This document shows positions 32,872-41,853 of a stretch of DNA of 64,000 bases, piece by piece; within the stretch, counting starts at the first letter, position 1, and each line of letters begins with the position of its first letter. This DNA is from Palsa-459 sp963841965 (GTDB taxonomy: Bacteria; Actinomycetota; Acidimicrobiia; Acidimicrobiales; RAAP-2), in NCBI GenBank assembly GCA_963841965.1, contig CAWJES010000004.1, forward strand, positions 310,001 to 374,000. The letters run 5' to 3'. The translations under genes and the position numbers were made by a program. Below the pieces are notes generated by a model, which saw only the letters and a list, made by a program, of their open reading frames with translations, did not search any database and was not told where the DNA came from.

Positions 32872-33987
32872 GTGACCGACGTCGAGCGCTTGAAGCGCCC
32901 ATCGACGCCGCGACCGATCGGGAGCGTTCAGCGACTCCGGTGGGTGGTGGCACCCGCGCTGGCCCTTGCCGCAGTGTGTTCTTACGCTGTGCTGGGTTCG
33001 GCCAGCCTCGCGTCGGCTGGCAACCTCGCCTCGGACAAGGCCCAGGCAGCATCCCTCTACGCGCAGCTCCAGACCAAGGGTGGTCAGATCTCCGCTCTCG
33101 GCCAGCAGTGGGATGCAGACCAGCAGCGGGTCAACCAGCTCGCGACGCAGGTCACCCAGACCCGTGAGGCCATCGCGCAGGATCGCTCCAAGGTCTCCTC
33201 GGACCGTTCCGTGCTGCAGGCCGAGGCAATCAACGCGTACGTCAACAGCTCGGCCGTCGCATCGACCAACCCCCTGTTCGCGACCAATGCCAACCAGCTC
33301 GGCGCCACCAGCGTCTACAACCAGGTCGCCGAGGGCAACCTCTCGGGGTCGGTCGCCTCGCTCACCAACGCCCAGCAGACGCTCGCCGCCGATCAGAACC
33401 AGCTGCGCCAGGCGCTGACCTCGGAGCAGCAGACGACAGCTGCCGCGCAGGCCGCGTACAACGAGGCGGTCTCCGAGCAGCACCAGCTCAACACGGAGCT
33501 GGCCCAGGCGAACGCCCAGGTGCACACCGACCTCGTCCAGGTCCAGGCAGCGGCCACGGTGGCGGCCACCGCGACTTTCACCCAGACCCTTCGCAACCCG
33601 CCGGTCAACCAGTCCTTCCCCGCGCCCCCTCCCGACTCGAGGGCGAGCATCGCCGTCGACTTTGCGCTCGGGATGCTCGGTGTCCCGTACGTCTGGGGCG
33701 GGGCGTCGCGTTCCGGAGTCGACTGCTCCGGCCTCGTCATGCTGGCGTGGGGTGCCGCGGGCGTGAGCCTCCCGCACTATTCGGGCGCTCAGATGGCGGA
33801 CTCCACTCCCGTCCCCGTGGCCGACCTGCAGCCGGGCGACCTCCTCTTCTACGGTCCCGGCGGCGACGAGCACGTCGCGATGTACATCGGCAACGGCGAG
33901 ATGATCGAGGCGCCGTACACCGGCGAGCACGTGTGGATCACTCCGGTGCGACTCGGCGCGGGATTCGCCGGGGCCGGCCGACCCTGA
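32872..33987 (+). CDS. NlpC/P60 peptidoglycan endopeptidase with coiled coil
   Basis: Secreted cell-wall hydrolase of 371 residues (RipA-like). A signal peptide (about 21-50, ending SASLASAGN) is followed by a long coiled coil (about 51-230, Gln/Ala-rich) and a C-terminal NlpC/P60 domain with Cys285 (GVDCSGLV), His334 (DEHVAMYIG) and a third polar residue after NGEMIEAP. GTG 32872 is preferred since it leaves a normal n-region; the longer upstream frame runs into the divergent promoter. Next to an Lgt-like gene ten bases downstream. Confidence 0.92.
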   Translation: MTDVERLKRPSTPRPIGSVQRLRWVVAPALALAAVCSYAVLGSASLASAGNLASDKAQAASLYAQLQTKGGQISALGQQWDADQQRVNQLATQVTQTREAIAQDRSKVSSDRSVLQAEAINAYVNSSAVASTNPLFATNANQLGATSVYNQVAEGNLSGSVASLTNAQQTLAADQNQLRQALTSEQQTTAAAQAAYNEAVSEQHQLNTELAQANAQVHTDLVQVQAAATVAATATFTQTLRNPPVNQSFPAPPPDSRASIAVDFALGMLGVPYVWGGASRSGVDCSGLVMLAWGAAGVSLPHYSGAQMADSTPVPVADLQPGDLLFYGPGGDEHVAMYIGNGEMIEAPYTGEHVWITPVRLGAGFAGAGRP

Positions 33988-33996
33988 TCCCGGGCC

Positions 33997-34839
33997 ATGC
34001 GCCCGATTCCGACATCCTTCAACATCGGTCCGCTCACGCTTCACACGTACGGGATCGGCCTCGCCCTGTCCTTCTACGTCGCCTGGCTGTATCTCGTCAG
34101 GAGGACGCGCGAGCACGGGTACCCCACTGACTGGCTGGTCGGACTCGGCGTCATCGTCGCGATCAGCGCGGTCGTCGGCGCGCGGCTACTCCACATCCTC
34201 ACCAATCTCTCCGCCTACCGGGCGGATCCCCTGCAGGTCTTCGCGATCTGGCACGGTGGGCTCAGCTCCTTCGGCGGACTGCTCCTCGCGGTGCCGGCCG
34301 CACTGTGGTGGGCGCACCGCAAATGCCCGGAGGTGGGCGTTCTCGAGGGCCTCGACATCGCGATGCCGGCGCTGGCAGCGGGATGGTGCCTGGGCCGGTT
34401 GCTCGGTCCGCAGCTCATGGTGGCGGGCGGCGGTCACGCAACCACGCAGTGGTTCGGGATGTACTACGCGGGTCAGGTTGGCCGCCGCATCCCCGTCCCC
34501 ATCATCCAGTCGATCGAAGACGGCCTGCTGTTGCTGGTCCTCGTGCTGCTCGATCGTCGGCTCCAGCGCGTGGCCGCCGAGCGTCCCGGAGTCACACCGC
34601 CGGTCGGAGCAATCACGGCGGTTGCCATGGTGGTCTGGGGAATCGACCGTGCCCTCGACGAGCGACTCTGGCTCGGCGAGGACGGACACTTCGGCTCGCT
34701 GCTCGTCCAGTACGCCGGGGTCGCCCTCGCCGTCGGCGGCATCTGGCTCGGCATCGTCGTGATCCGCAGATGGCGCGCGTTCCTCGCGAAGCCGGCGCCA
34801 GAAGGGATCCCAGGCTCCCCGCAACTCAACGACGCGTGA
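33997..34839 (+). CDS. Prolipoprotein diacylglyceryl transferase-like protein
   Basis: A 280-residue polytopic membrane protein of the Lgt family (about seven hydrophobic segments). LHTYGIGLALSFYVAW, IWHGGLSSFGG and the Lgt-signature region AGWCLGRLLGPQL keep the key arginine (Arg134), but the G-R-x-x-N-F-x-N-G-E signature is altered: glycine (137) replaces the usual asparagine and the NGE part is missing. The C-terminal GIDRALDERLW resembles the usual R-x-x-x-E helix. It may be a diverged paralogue rather than the housekeeping Lgt. Ten bases after the NlpC/P60 gene. Confidence 0.78.
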   Translation: MRPIPTSFNIGPLTLHTYGIGLALSFYVAWLYLVRRTREHGYPTDWLVGLGVIVAISAVVGARLLHILTNLSAYRADPLQVFAIWHGGLSSFGGLLLAVPAALWWAHRKCPEVGVLEGLDIAMPALAAGWCLGRLLGPQLMVAGGGHATTQWFGMYYAGQVGRRIPVPIIQSIEDGLLLLVLVLLDRRLQRVAAERPGVTPPVGAITAVAMVVWGIDRALDERLWLGEDGHFGSLLVQYAGVALAVGGIWLGIVVIRRWRAFLAKPAPEGIPGSPQLNDA

Positions 34840-34876
34840 ACCGGGCCGCAGATGAGGCCGTGAGAGGATCGCGGCC

Positions 34877-36499
34877 GTGACTGCCGAGGCACCGTCCCAG
34901 ATGGACACCGCTCGCACGTCGGTCCATCGTCCCTCCCTCGGGTGGGTTCGGCGACACGAAGGGTGGCTCCTGGCTGCGATCGTCGCCGTCGGATCGATCG
35001 CGCGCATCGGTGGCCTGTCGTCAGGGACCTTGTACCGGGACGATGCGTGGGTCGCGCTCACTTCCCGCGTGCCGCTCGCGACCGCCGCTCGCATGGTCGT
35101 CACGACGCCCGGATTTGTGCTCGCCGAGCGCATCTTCATCGGCTGGTTCCCGCACACGCTGTGGATCGGCCAGCTGCCCACGCTCATCGCATCGATTGCC
35201 GGCATCGTGGCGGTCGAGCGGCTTGCCCGATGGTGGGGGCTCTCCGCCCCCGCCGGTCTCGTCGCCGCCGGGATCGTGGCCGCGTCGTTCAGCGACATCC
35301 AGTACGCGACCAGGATCAAGCCGTACGCGTTCGACCTGCTTGGGGCCTGCCTGATCCTCTGGCTCGCCGAGAAGGTCAGGCGGGACGGCCCGCGCGTGGC
35401 GCCCTGGCTCGCGGCGTCATCGATAGCCGTCTGCTGCTTCTCGATGACCCCGATCCCACTGGTCGTCGCCGTCTGGGTGGTGCTCGCAGCCGACGCCATG
35501 GTCCACAGGCGTCTGACGGTCAGGCTGGCCGTGTCGGGGATCGTCACTGCTCTAGGACTCCTCTCGCTGTGGCTCGCCGTGAGGGGGGACATCTCTCCCA
35601 GACTGCGCCACAGCTGGGTCGGGAACTACCTGGTCGTGACATCCCCAAGCGGGTTCGTCCACACGGTCCGCTCAATCACCAACGGGTTCATCCATGGCAT
35701 CGGCACCACGACGCCGGCGCTCGGTGTCCCGGGCCTGGGATCGCTGGACCGAGTCGGGCTCGTCCTCCTTGCGATCATCGGACTCGCGTCCTGGCGACGC
35801 CAGCTGCTCGGCATCTGCGCAATCGCCTCGGCGGCGCTCTTCTCGATCCCGTCGCTGGTACCGCTGGGCACGGGAAGAACGGACGCCTACCTGTATCCGG
35901 CGCTCGCAATGCTCGTGGCGGAGGGTTCGACGATCACGTGGCACCTGCTGCGCCGAACGGGTCGGCTTCTCCCCACCGTCGCTCTCGCGATGTCGCTCGC
36001 CTTCGCGGGCCTCGTCGCCGCTGATCGCGTCATCCATCGACCCGCCTATCCCGGTGGGAACCTCGACCGGGTGGCATTCGTCGTGAACACGGCAGCGGAG
36101 CGCGGCGCGACGATCATCATCGGCGGGACCGCACGCTGGCCGTGGAGCTACTACGAGCTTCGCCACGTCACGATCGACTTCTCGGATCTGTACAACAACG
36201 GCTACACCGTGCGCAGCGACCGGGCGAACGTCCTCATCATCCCGGGTACCCCGATCGAGGGCGGTTATGCCAGCTCGGTCGCGATCGCTGCCGGGATCGC
36301 CCGTCGCCGGTGTGCCGAGGTCGTGTACGTCGAAGCCGACGATTGGCCCACCATGCCAATGAGCCTGCTCCGGGCATTGGTGGCGGGAGGCAACACCCTG
36401 GCCCGCGGTCCGGTATCCGTCGCCGGCTACCGGTACTGGGTGCTGAAGCCCGCCCCAACCTGCGTCGCGCCTGGCGCGTCGACACCTTCGAATCCCTGA
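34877..36499 (+). CDS. GT-C type polytopic membrane protein (glycosyltransferase family 39-like)
   Basis: A 540-residue protein with about ten or more membrane segments and an acidic loop after the first one (TLYRDDAWVAL, Asp-Asp), the hallmark of GT-C glycosyltransferases such as ArnT/PMT that use polyprenyl-phosphate sugars. The C-terminal 150 residues are a soluble domain (IIIGGTARWPWSYYELRHV onward) likely on the outside. No donor or acceptor can be named. GTG start follows GAGAGGAT, which may be a -10 box or ribosome-binding site. It is 37 bases after the Lgt-like gene, so perhaps an envelope operon. Confidence 0.72.
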   Translation: MTAEAPSQMDTARTSVHRPSLGWVRRHEGWLLAAIVAVGSIARIGGLSSGTLYRDDAWVALTSRVPLATAARMVVTTPGFVLAERIFIGWFPHTLWIGQLPTLIASIAGIVAVERLARWWGLSAPAGLVAAGIVAASFSDIQYATRIKPYAFDLLGACLILWLAEKVRRDGPRVAPWLAASSIAVCCFSMTPIPLVVAVWVVLAADAMVHRRLTVRLAVSGIVTALGLLSLWLAVRGDISPRLRHSWVGNYLVVTSPSGFVHTVRSITNGFIHGIGTTTPALGVPGLGSLDRVGLVLLAIIGLASWRRQLLGICAIASAALFSIPSLVPLGTGRTDAYLYPALAMLVAEGSTITWHLLRRTGRLLPTVALAMSLAFAGLVAADRVIHRPAYPGGNLDRVAFVVNTAAERGATIIIGGTARWPWSYYELRHVTIDFSDLYNNGYTVRSDRANVLIIPGTPIEGGYASSVAIAAGIARRRCAEVVYVEADDWPTMPMSLLRALVAGGNTLARGPVSVAGYRYWVLKPAPTCVAPGASTPSNP

Positions 36500-36625
36500 A
36501 CCCGCTGACCGAGGCCAGCGCACCTGCGCGTGCGCGCGTGCCCGATGGCTCGCTCTCGCGGGGCAGCCAGCAGCGCACGACTGGTACGGTGCAACGCGAG
36601 GTACGTCTGAAGGGATCTTGCAGAC

Positions 36626-37273
36626 ATGGTTGTCGTCATCGTCGTGGTCATCATCGTGGTGTTGCTTGCCTTGTTCCTCTGGGCAGCGTTCAACGGCCTC
36701 GTCAAGAAGCGAAACCGCACGCAGGAGGCCTGGTCGGAGATCGACGTCGAGCTGAAGCGCCGCCACGACCTGATCCCCAACCTCGTCGCCACGGTGCAGG
36801 GGTACGCCTCGCACGAGCAGGGCACCTTCGAGGCGGTCACCCAGGCGCGTGCGAATGCGGTGACCGCAGGCGCCACGAACGACCCCGCGCAGATCGCTCC
36901 CGCCGAGAACGCCCTCTCTGGAACCCTGCGATCACTGTTCGCCGTCGCCGAGAACTACCCGCAGCTGCGCGCGGTCGAGAGCTTCATCCAGCTGCAGGAG
37001 ACCCTGACCGCGACCGAGGACAAGATCGAGTACGCGCGGCGCTACTACAACACGAGCGCGCGTGACTACAACATCGCGCTGCAGACCTTTCCTCGGAACC
37101 TGATCGCCGGGCCGTTCCACTTCGTGGCAGTGGCCTTCTTCGCGGCAGACGACGCGGACCGTGCCGTCCCCGAGGTCTCGTTCCCCGGCTCCGGCGCCGC
37201 CGGTGCCCCCGGGGTCGCGCAGCAGGGACCTCCACCTGCGACCGGCAGCTCCGGACCACCGCTCGCAACCTGA
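36626..37273 (+). CDS. lemA: LemA family protein
   Basis: A 215-residue LemA protein: an N-terminal transmembrane helix (1-24), then the family core KKRNRTQEAWSEIDVELKRRHDLIPNLV, ANAV..., and NYPQLRAVESFIQLQETLTATEDKIEYARRYYN, with YNIALQTFPRNLIAG. It lies inner-membrane anchored with the helical bundle on one side; function is unclear. AAGGGAT precedes the ATG. The convergent neighbour is an HtpX-like protease, a pairing common in many bacteria. The C-terminal tail is Pro/Gly-rich. Confidence 0.95.
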   Translation: MVVVIVVVIIVVLLALFLWAAFNGLVKKRNRTQEAWSEIDVELKRRHDLIPNLVATVQGYASHEQGTFEAVTQARANAVTAGATNDPAQIAPAENALSGTLRSLFAVAENYPQLRAVESFIQLQETLTATEDKIEYARRYYNTSARDYNIALQTFPRNLIAGPFHFVAVAFFAADDADRAVPEVSFPGSGAAGAPGVAQQGPPPATGSSGPPLAT

Positions 37274-37280
37274 ACCGATC

Positions 37281-37300
37281 GGAACCCGCCCTGCGGTTCC
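37281..37300. terminator. Hairpin between convergent lemA and htpX
   Basis: GGAACC-N8-GGTTCC forms a 6-bp stem (arms 37281-37286 and 37295-37300) in the 57-base gap between the convergent stops, flanked by outer CCGATCG/CGATCGG arms. No long U-run is present, so a role as terminator is likely but not certain. Confidence 0.45.
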
Positions 37301-37330
37301 CAATCAGGTCAGGGAACGATCGGCTCGCAA

Positions 37331-38305
37331 TCAGACGGTCTGGCCCGAGACCATCTTCTCCAGGATCGCGATCCGCTCCTCGATCGGGGGATGCGTGTCA
37401 TAGAGCCGGTGGAACCAGGTCTCGTGGTGCTGCAGCGGGTCGTCGATGCACATCGACGCGGTCGCGTGGTTCATCTTCTTGAACGGCTTGTCGTTCTGTT
37501 GGAGCTTCTTGAGGGCGCTCAGGAGCCCTGCCGGGTTTCTCGTCAGCTCGACGCCGCTGACGTCGGCGAGGGACTCTCGGCGCCGTGACAGCGCGAGGCG
37601 GATCAGCGGTCCGAAGATGAAGCCGACGACGGCCAGGAGCGCCCCGGCGGCCACGATCACGATCACGAACTGGTTGCCCCTGTCACCGCCGCCTCGCCCC
37701 ACGCTCGAGAACAACGCGCTTCGCCAGAAGATGCTGGCGAGGAGCGCCGCCATCCCGATCATCGTGCCGACGATGAGCAGCAGGCGGATGTCGTGGTTCT
37801 TGATGTGGCTCATCTCATGGCTCGTGACGCCCTCGAGCTCCTCGCGATTCATGATCGAGAGCAGCCCCGTCGTGTAGGTGATCGCCGCCTTCTCCGGACT
37901 GATCCCGGTGGCGAACGCGTTGGGCGACGGATCGTCGATGACGTACACCTCGGGCTTCGGGATACCCTCGCCGATCGCCAGCGCATCGACCAGGTCGTGC
38001 AGCTGCTGATACCGCACGGGGTCCGCGGGCTCTGCCCCCGAGACACGGAGGACGAGCGCGGCGCCCGATGTCAGCGAGTACGCGATCCCGCACGCCGCGA
38101 GGATGGCGGCGATCACCATGCCGACGTAGATGGGACCAGCTCCGTAGTTGACGGGCTGCGTGGCGTAGCCGCCGTTCGTGGCGGCACGGTGGTAGACGGA
38201 GGTGAAGATCAGGCCGCACACCGCGCCGATCAGGATCCAGATCACGAAGAAGAGGATGATGAACAGGACGCTGCGCCGGTTGTTGCTCGCGATCTCCTTG
38301 TACAC
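37331..38305 (-). CDS. htpX: M48 family zinc metalloprotease (HtpX-like)
   Basis: A membrane-bound metalloprotease of 324 residues for quality control of membrane proteins. The zinc motif SHEMSHIKNHD (His163, Glu164, His167) is central, with N-terminal helices (about 13-35 and 58-80), further helices after the active site, and a C-terminal THPPIEERI typical of HtpX. The GTG start at 38305 has a TAGGAT box 7 bases upstream. Confidence 0.92.
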   Translation of the reverse strand: MYKEIASNNRRSVLFIILFFVIWILIGAVCGLIFTSVYHRAATNGGYATQPVNYGAGPIYVGMVIAAILAACGIAYSLTSGAALVLRVSGAEPADPVRYQQLHDLVDALAIGEGIPKPEVYVIDDPSPNAFATGISPEKAAITYTTGLLSIMNREELEGVTSHEMSHIKNHDIRLLLIVGTMIGMAALLASIFWRSALFSSVGRGGGDRGNQFVIVIVAAGALLAVVGFIFGPLIRLALSRRRESLADVSGVELTRNPAGLLSALKKLQQNDKPFKKMNHATASMCIDDPLQHHETWFHRLYDTHPPIEERIAILEKMVSGQTV

Positions 38306-38312
38306 ATCGGGG

Positions 38313-38318
38313 ATCCTA
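38313..38318 (-). promoter_or_regulatory. -10 box TAGGAT, leaderless start of htpX-like gene
   Basis: Minus-strand TAGGAT with 7 bases to the GTG at 38305. Confidence 0.55.
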
Positions 38319-38429
38319 CGGCATCAGTGGTGCCGGGAATCCCTTGCAGCAATTGGATATCCGTCCCCATCCGTGCATCGGTCGACCGGTCCTGCGGCGC
38401 TGCCAGTCCTCGGAGGGGACCGAGCACCA

Positions 38430-39029
38430 TCACTGTGCGGGCACGTGGGCGGTGCTCCCGCCTCGGTGCTCCAGTGCGAGTGCTCCGCGGACGAGCAGGG
38501 CGCCGAACGCGGCGCTGGTGACGAGTTGCGCGAGGAACAGCAGGTGCAACACCCCGACGAGCGTGAGCGCAGCGATGACGAGGCCCGCGACCTGGACACC
38601 CAGCAGCACTCTGTCCACGAGCCGACCCGTGACCGCGAGTGCAATCCACGCGGACGCCGCGGTCTCGAAGCAGAGCATTGCGATCGCCACGCCGATGTGC
38701 AGATCCCGGAGCTCGACGTTCAGCTTGTAGCAGTACGTCGAGACCAGCACCGCGAGGAGGAGCCAGGCGAGCGCGAGGAGGATCCTGCGGAAGCGGCGTG
38801 CGGTGGTGTCGACCTCGTCGATGGCCAGCGCGGCGCGCGCGATGAGCAGGGCGGGCAGGAGGAATGCGAGGGAATAGGGCACGACGGTCCTCGCGTGGAC
38901 GCCGAAGTTGCTCAGTCCTCCCTCATCGCGCTCGAGGAGGAATCTCGGTTCGAGGGCGATGCACACGGCCCAGAAAAAGAACAGGCAGCACTGGCTGTAG
39001 ACGACGTCGCGGGTCGTCGATGCGTGCAT
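38430..39029 (-). CDS. Polytopic membrane protein of unknown function
   Basis: A 199-residue protein of about six hydrophobic helices with short loops, Leu/Ala rich, containing ALEPRFLLERDEGGLSNFGVHART after the first segment and a Cys-containing helix STYCYKLNVELRDLHIG. It is not a family I can name. The ATG at 39029 is fixed by a TATAGT box, a near-consensus -10, exactly 6 bases upstream. It precedes htpX on the same strand. Confidence 0.65.
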   Translation of the reverse strand: MHASTTRDVVYSQCCLFFFWAVCIALEPRFLLERDEGGLSNFGVHARTVVPYSLAFLLPALLIARAALAIDEVDTTARRFRRILLALAWLLLAVLVSTYCYKLNVELRDLHIGVAIAMLCFETAASAWIALAVTGRLVDRVLLGVQVAGLVIAALTLVGVLHLLFLAQLVTSAAFGALLVRGALALEHRGGSTAHVPAQ

Positions 39030-39035
39030 CTCGCG

Positions 39036-39041
39036 ACTATA
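39036..39041 (-). promoter_or_regulatory. -10 box TATAGT, leaderless start of membrane protein gene
   Basis: Minus-strand TATAGT, close to the TATAAT consensus, with 6 bases to the ATG at 39029. Confidence 0.65.
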
Positions 39042-39089
39042 AGTTCGGGGCGTCACCGAGTTCGTCGTCCCATGGAGCTCCACAGCGAT

Positions 39090-39290
39090 CTAGGTCGGCA
39101 GCGTGTATCTGGCGAAGAAGTGCCACCCGACGAATCCCCAGAGCCCAATCAGCAGGATCCTGCCCATCGGCCGGCCCCATATCACCGCCCACACTGTCGA
39201 GATGCTCGTCCAGCGGCCGCCGGAGCGACGGCACATGACCTCCCATGCGATGCACATGACGATGACGAGGATCCATGTGACGGTCACCAT
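39090..39290 (-). CDS. Small membrane protein, unknown function
   Basis: A 66-residue protein: an N-terminal hydrophobic helix MVTVTWILVIVMCIAWEVMC, a short basic loop (RRSGGRW) and a second aromatic-rich helix (RILLIGLWGFVGWHFFARY). It begins 4 bases after the stop of the upstream membrane protein gene and probably needs coupled translation, as I see no ribosome-binding site. Could be a paired subunit of an unknown complex. Confidence 0.5.
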   Translation of the reverse strand: MVTVTWILVIVMCIAWEVMCRRSGGRWTSISTVWAVIWGRPMGRILLIGLWGFVGWHFFARYTLPT

Positions 39291-39294
39291 CGCG

Positions 39295-39789
39295 TCACGA
39301 CTCCGCAGTGCGGCGCAGCGGCATCTTTCGTGCCAGCGGAGCCACGCAGACAGCGAGCCAGCCTGCAAACAGGACGAAGCGGACGAAATGCCAGGCGATG
39401 GCGTGGTCAACGACGGTGCTGATCGTCGGGACCTGCGCGGATTTGCCTCCCAGCGCAAGGCCCGCCGCCTCGATGCCGATCATCACAACGACAAGGAGGA
39501 TCCACGGCCACGTCGATCGCAGGGTGACCGCCTGGTCCGCGCACTGCGACGCCCCGTGTCGGCGGGGCCCAGCGAAGGCGGTTCCGCGCATGGCGAGGAC
39601 CGCGACGATCACGATCGGTATCCCGACGGCGACGTAGGCGACCCATGTGAAGGGGCGCGCACCAGACGCCCACCACGAGTACGCGATGAGCGCAGCGCCC
39701 GCAACGACGCGCCGCAGGTGCTCGCTCTTGCGTCGACGAGGGATGCAAACCGTGCTTCGGACGCTACCGGGCGGCACCAAGCCCGGCAC
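39295..39789 (-). CDS. Integral membrane protein, unknown function
   Basis: A 164-residue frame with about four hydrophobic segments (VVAGAALIAYSWWASGA, WVAYVAVGIPIVIVAVLAM, WPWILLVVVMIGIEAAGL, FVRFVLFAGWLAVCVAP) and a basic N-terminus. The GTG at 39789 is the first start but a TAGCGT box lies inside the frame (about 39765 downward), so the true start may be later. It pairs with the small gene downstream. No family assigned. Confidence 0.5.
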   Translation of the reverse strand: MPGLVPPGSVRSTVCIPRRRKSEHLRRVVAGAALIAYSWWASGARPFTWVAYVAVGIPIVIVAVLAMRGTAFAGPRRHGASQCADQAVTLRSTWPWILLVVVMIGIEAAGLALGGKSAQVPTISTVVDHAIAWHFVRFVLFAGWLAVCVAPLARKMPLRRTAES

Positions 39790-39831
39790 AAGGGGACCCG
39801 TGTCGACCAGGCGCGCGAGCCGTCGCTCGAC

Positions 39832-41628
39832 CTAGGGCGTCACAACGGCGAAGTCCGGGTCGGGACTCCCGACGAGTCCGACGAGTCGCTGGATCACCGT
39901 TGCGTCGCCGACGATGTCGACGCCCTCGACCGAGGCGGCCCCGAGAAGCGCGACAAGCTGTTTCTTGGTGAGGGTCACCGTGAGATCCGTCTGCCGATCG
40001 CGCTCGGTCGGGAAGTGCACCAGGACGCCGTTGCTGAGCTCCATGTGGAACACCTCGCCCGAATCAGGGAATCTCCAGGTGATGGAGAACCGATCGTTCC
40101 ACGCCCGCTCCCCCACGATCCGGATGGCCACCGAGTCGAACAGCTGCGTGATCGTCAGCGCGCGGGCGAGGCCGGCGGAGCTGACATCAGTGTGCTTCAC
40201 GCCGTTGCGCAGCTCATCGGCGCCAGTCAGGAAGCAGTTCCTCCAGGTGGCATTCTCGGCCCCGAAGCCGATCGCCTCGAACGCCTCGATCTGCACGTCG
40301 CGCGCGCCCTGGTGATCGGGTGCGGCGAAGATCGCGTGGTTCGCGAGCTCCGCGGCGAACCGGACGTCGCCGCGGTCGAGGAACTCGCGAGCCTTGGCGA
40401 CGGTCGCTTCGATGCCGCCGAGTGCCTCCACGTAGCGCGCCGCCCCGGCCTCCGGCGGGTGCTGCCAGAGATGGGCGGGGTTCCCGTCGTACCAGCCCAG
40501 GTACCGCTGGTAGATCGCCTTCACGTTGTGGTTCACGGACCCGTAGTACCCGCGGATGTGCCAGGCAGCGTCGAGCGCCGGCGGTAGCACCATCATCTCG
40601 GCGATCTCGGCCTGAACGTAGCCGAGGTTCATGAGTCGAAGCGTCTGATCATGCAGATACAGGTAGCAGTCGCGTTGCTCGGTCAGATACCTGACGATCG
40701 CCTCCTTGCCCCACGTCGGCCAGTGGTGCGACGCGAACGAGACGTCTGCCTGGTCGGCGAACAGTTCCATCGACTCGTTCAGGTACCTCGACCAGATCCT
40801 CGCGTCGCGAATCTGGGCCCCTCGGAGCGTCAGGATGTTGTGCAGGTTGTGCGTCGCATTCTCCGAGAGGCAGAGCGCGCGGAAGTCCGGGAAGAGAAAG
40901 TTCATTTCCGCCGGGCACTCGGTGCCGGGGGTCATCTGGAAGACGATCCTGACACCGTCGAATACCTCGGTCTGCCCTGTGCGCGTGATGTCGAGGGTCG
41001 GGGCGAGGAGACCGACAGACCCTGTTGAGACGCCCGGTCCCAAACCCATGCCGAGCGTCCCCCGTGCGCCCCGCCGGAGCGCCGGCGCACCGTAGTAGTA
41101 GCCGCGGCGGATCATCGCGGTGCCCGCGTAGACGTTCTCCGAGACGGCATGCTCCAAGAAATGCTCCGGTGCCACGATCGGCACGGTCGTGTCCGCATCG
41201 ACGACACCGAGGACGCCCCCGAAGTGGTCGATGTGCGCGTGGGTGTAGATCACGGCGACGACCGGACGATCACCTCGGTGCTCTCGGTAGAAGGCGAGCG
41301 CGGCGGCCGCGACCTCGGCGGACACGAGGGGGTCGATGACGATGACCCCGGTATCGCCCTCGACGAGGGTCATGTTGGACAAGTCGAATCCCCGAACCTG
41401 GTAGATGCCCTTGGTCACCTCGTACAGGCCGTGCTTCGACGTGAGTCGCGCCTGGCGCCAGAGGCTCGGATCGACGGTGTCGGGGCAGTCGTCGTCGAGG
41501 AATCCCCATGTCTCCATGTCCCAGACGACCCGTCCGGCCTCGTTCTTGATGGTCAAGGGATCCAGGGTTGCGATGAAGCCCCGGTCGGCATCGTCGAAGT
41601 CCCGTCGGTCGGTGAAGTCCAAGGCCAT
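39832..41628 (-). CDS. Alkyl/aryl-sulfatase (SdsA1-type MBL-fold)
   Basis: Metallo-beta-lactamase-fold sulfatase of 598 residues that cleaves alkyl sulfates such as dodecyl sulfate. The metal motif THAHIDHFGGV (His130, His132, Asp134, His135), an Asn/Glu motif SENATHNLHN, FASHHWPTWG, and the dimerisation helical region GYYGSVNHNVKAIYQRYLGWYDG are those of SdsA1. The C-terminus (about 470-598) is the SCP2-like sterol-carrier domain. ATG 41628 has an AGGAG site 8 bases upstream, so upstream frame extension is ignored. It may lack a signal peptide and work in the cytoplasm. Confidence 0.94.
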   Translation of the reverse strand: MALDFTDRRDFDDADRGFIATLDPLTIKNEAGRVVWDMETWGFLDDDCPDTVDPSLWRQARLTSKHGLYEVTKGIYQVRGFDLSNMTLVEGDTGVIVIDPLVSAEVAAAALAFYREHRGDRPVVAVIYTHAHIDHFGGVLGVVDADTTVPIVAPEHFLEHAVSENVYAGTAMIRRGYYYGAPALRRGARGTLGMGLGPGVSTGSVGLLAPTLDITRTGQTEVFDGVRIVFQMTPGTECPAEMNFLFPDFRALCLSENATHNLHNILTLRGAQIRDARIWSRYLNESMELFADQADVSFASHHWPTWGKEAIVRYLTEQRDCYLYLHDQTLRLMNLGYVQAEIAEMMVLPPALDAAWHIRGYYGSVNHNVKAIYQRYLGWYDGNPAHLWQHPPEAGAARYVEALGGIEATVAKAREFLDRGDVRFAAELANHAIFAAPDHQGARDVQIEAFEAIGFGAENATWRNCFLTGADELRNGVKHTDVSSAGLARALTITQLFDSVAIRIVGERAWNDRFSITWRFPDSGEVFHMELSNGVLVHFPTERDRQTDLTVTLTKKQLVALLGAASVEGVDIVGDATVIQRLVGLVGSPDPDFAVVTP

Positions 41629-41853
41629 GAATTGTCTCCTGTGTACTGCGTCGGTCTCCCCGGATTCGCAACGTACTCCCGTGGAGACGACAGCGCGAAG
41701 TCGCCGGGAAGACTCCATCTTGGCGGGACCGCAACGCACTCGGACCGGCACAGCACTGATGCACCAGCACGCCATCTATGCGATGCTGGCGCCGCACATG
41801 AAGGCGCTCGCCTGTGGGCGCATTCGATCGAGGACGTAGGAGGCAGGAGCACC
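41629..41853. other. Intergenic region between sulfatase and DUF6325 genes
   Basis: A 225-base divergent spacer. It should contain promoters for both genes but I see no strong -10 box; the AGGAG sites close to each start suggest ordinary leadered transcripts. No RNA gene or repeat recognised. Confidence 0.4.

Noticed and set aside
38430..39083. An N-terminal extension of the membrane protein to ATG 39083.
   Set aside because: The -10 box TATAGT lies 6 bases before the ATG at 39029, and the extra 18 residues would read through the promoter.
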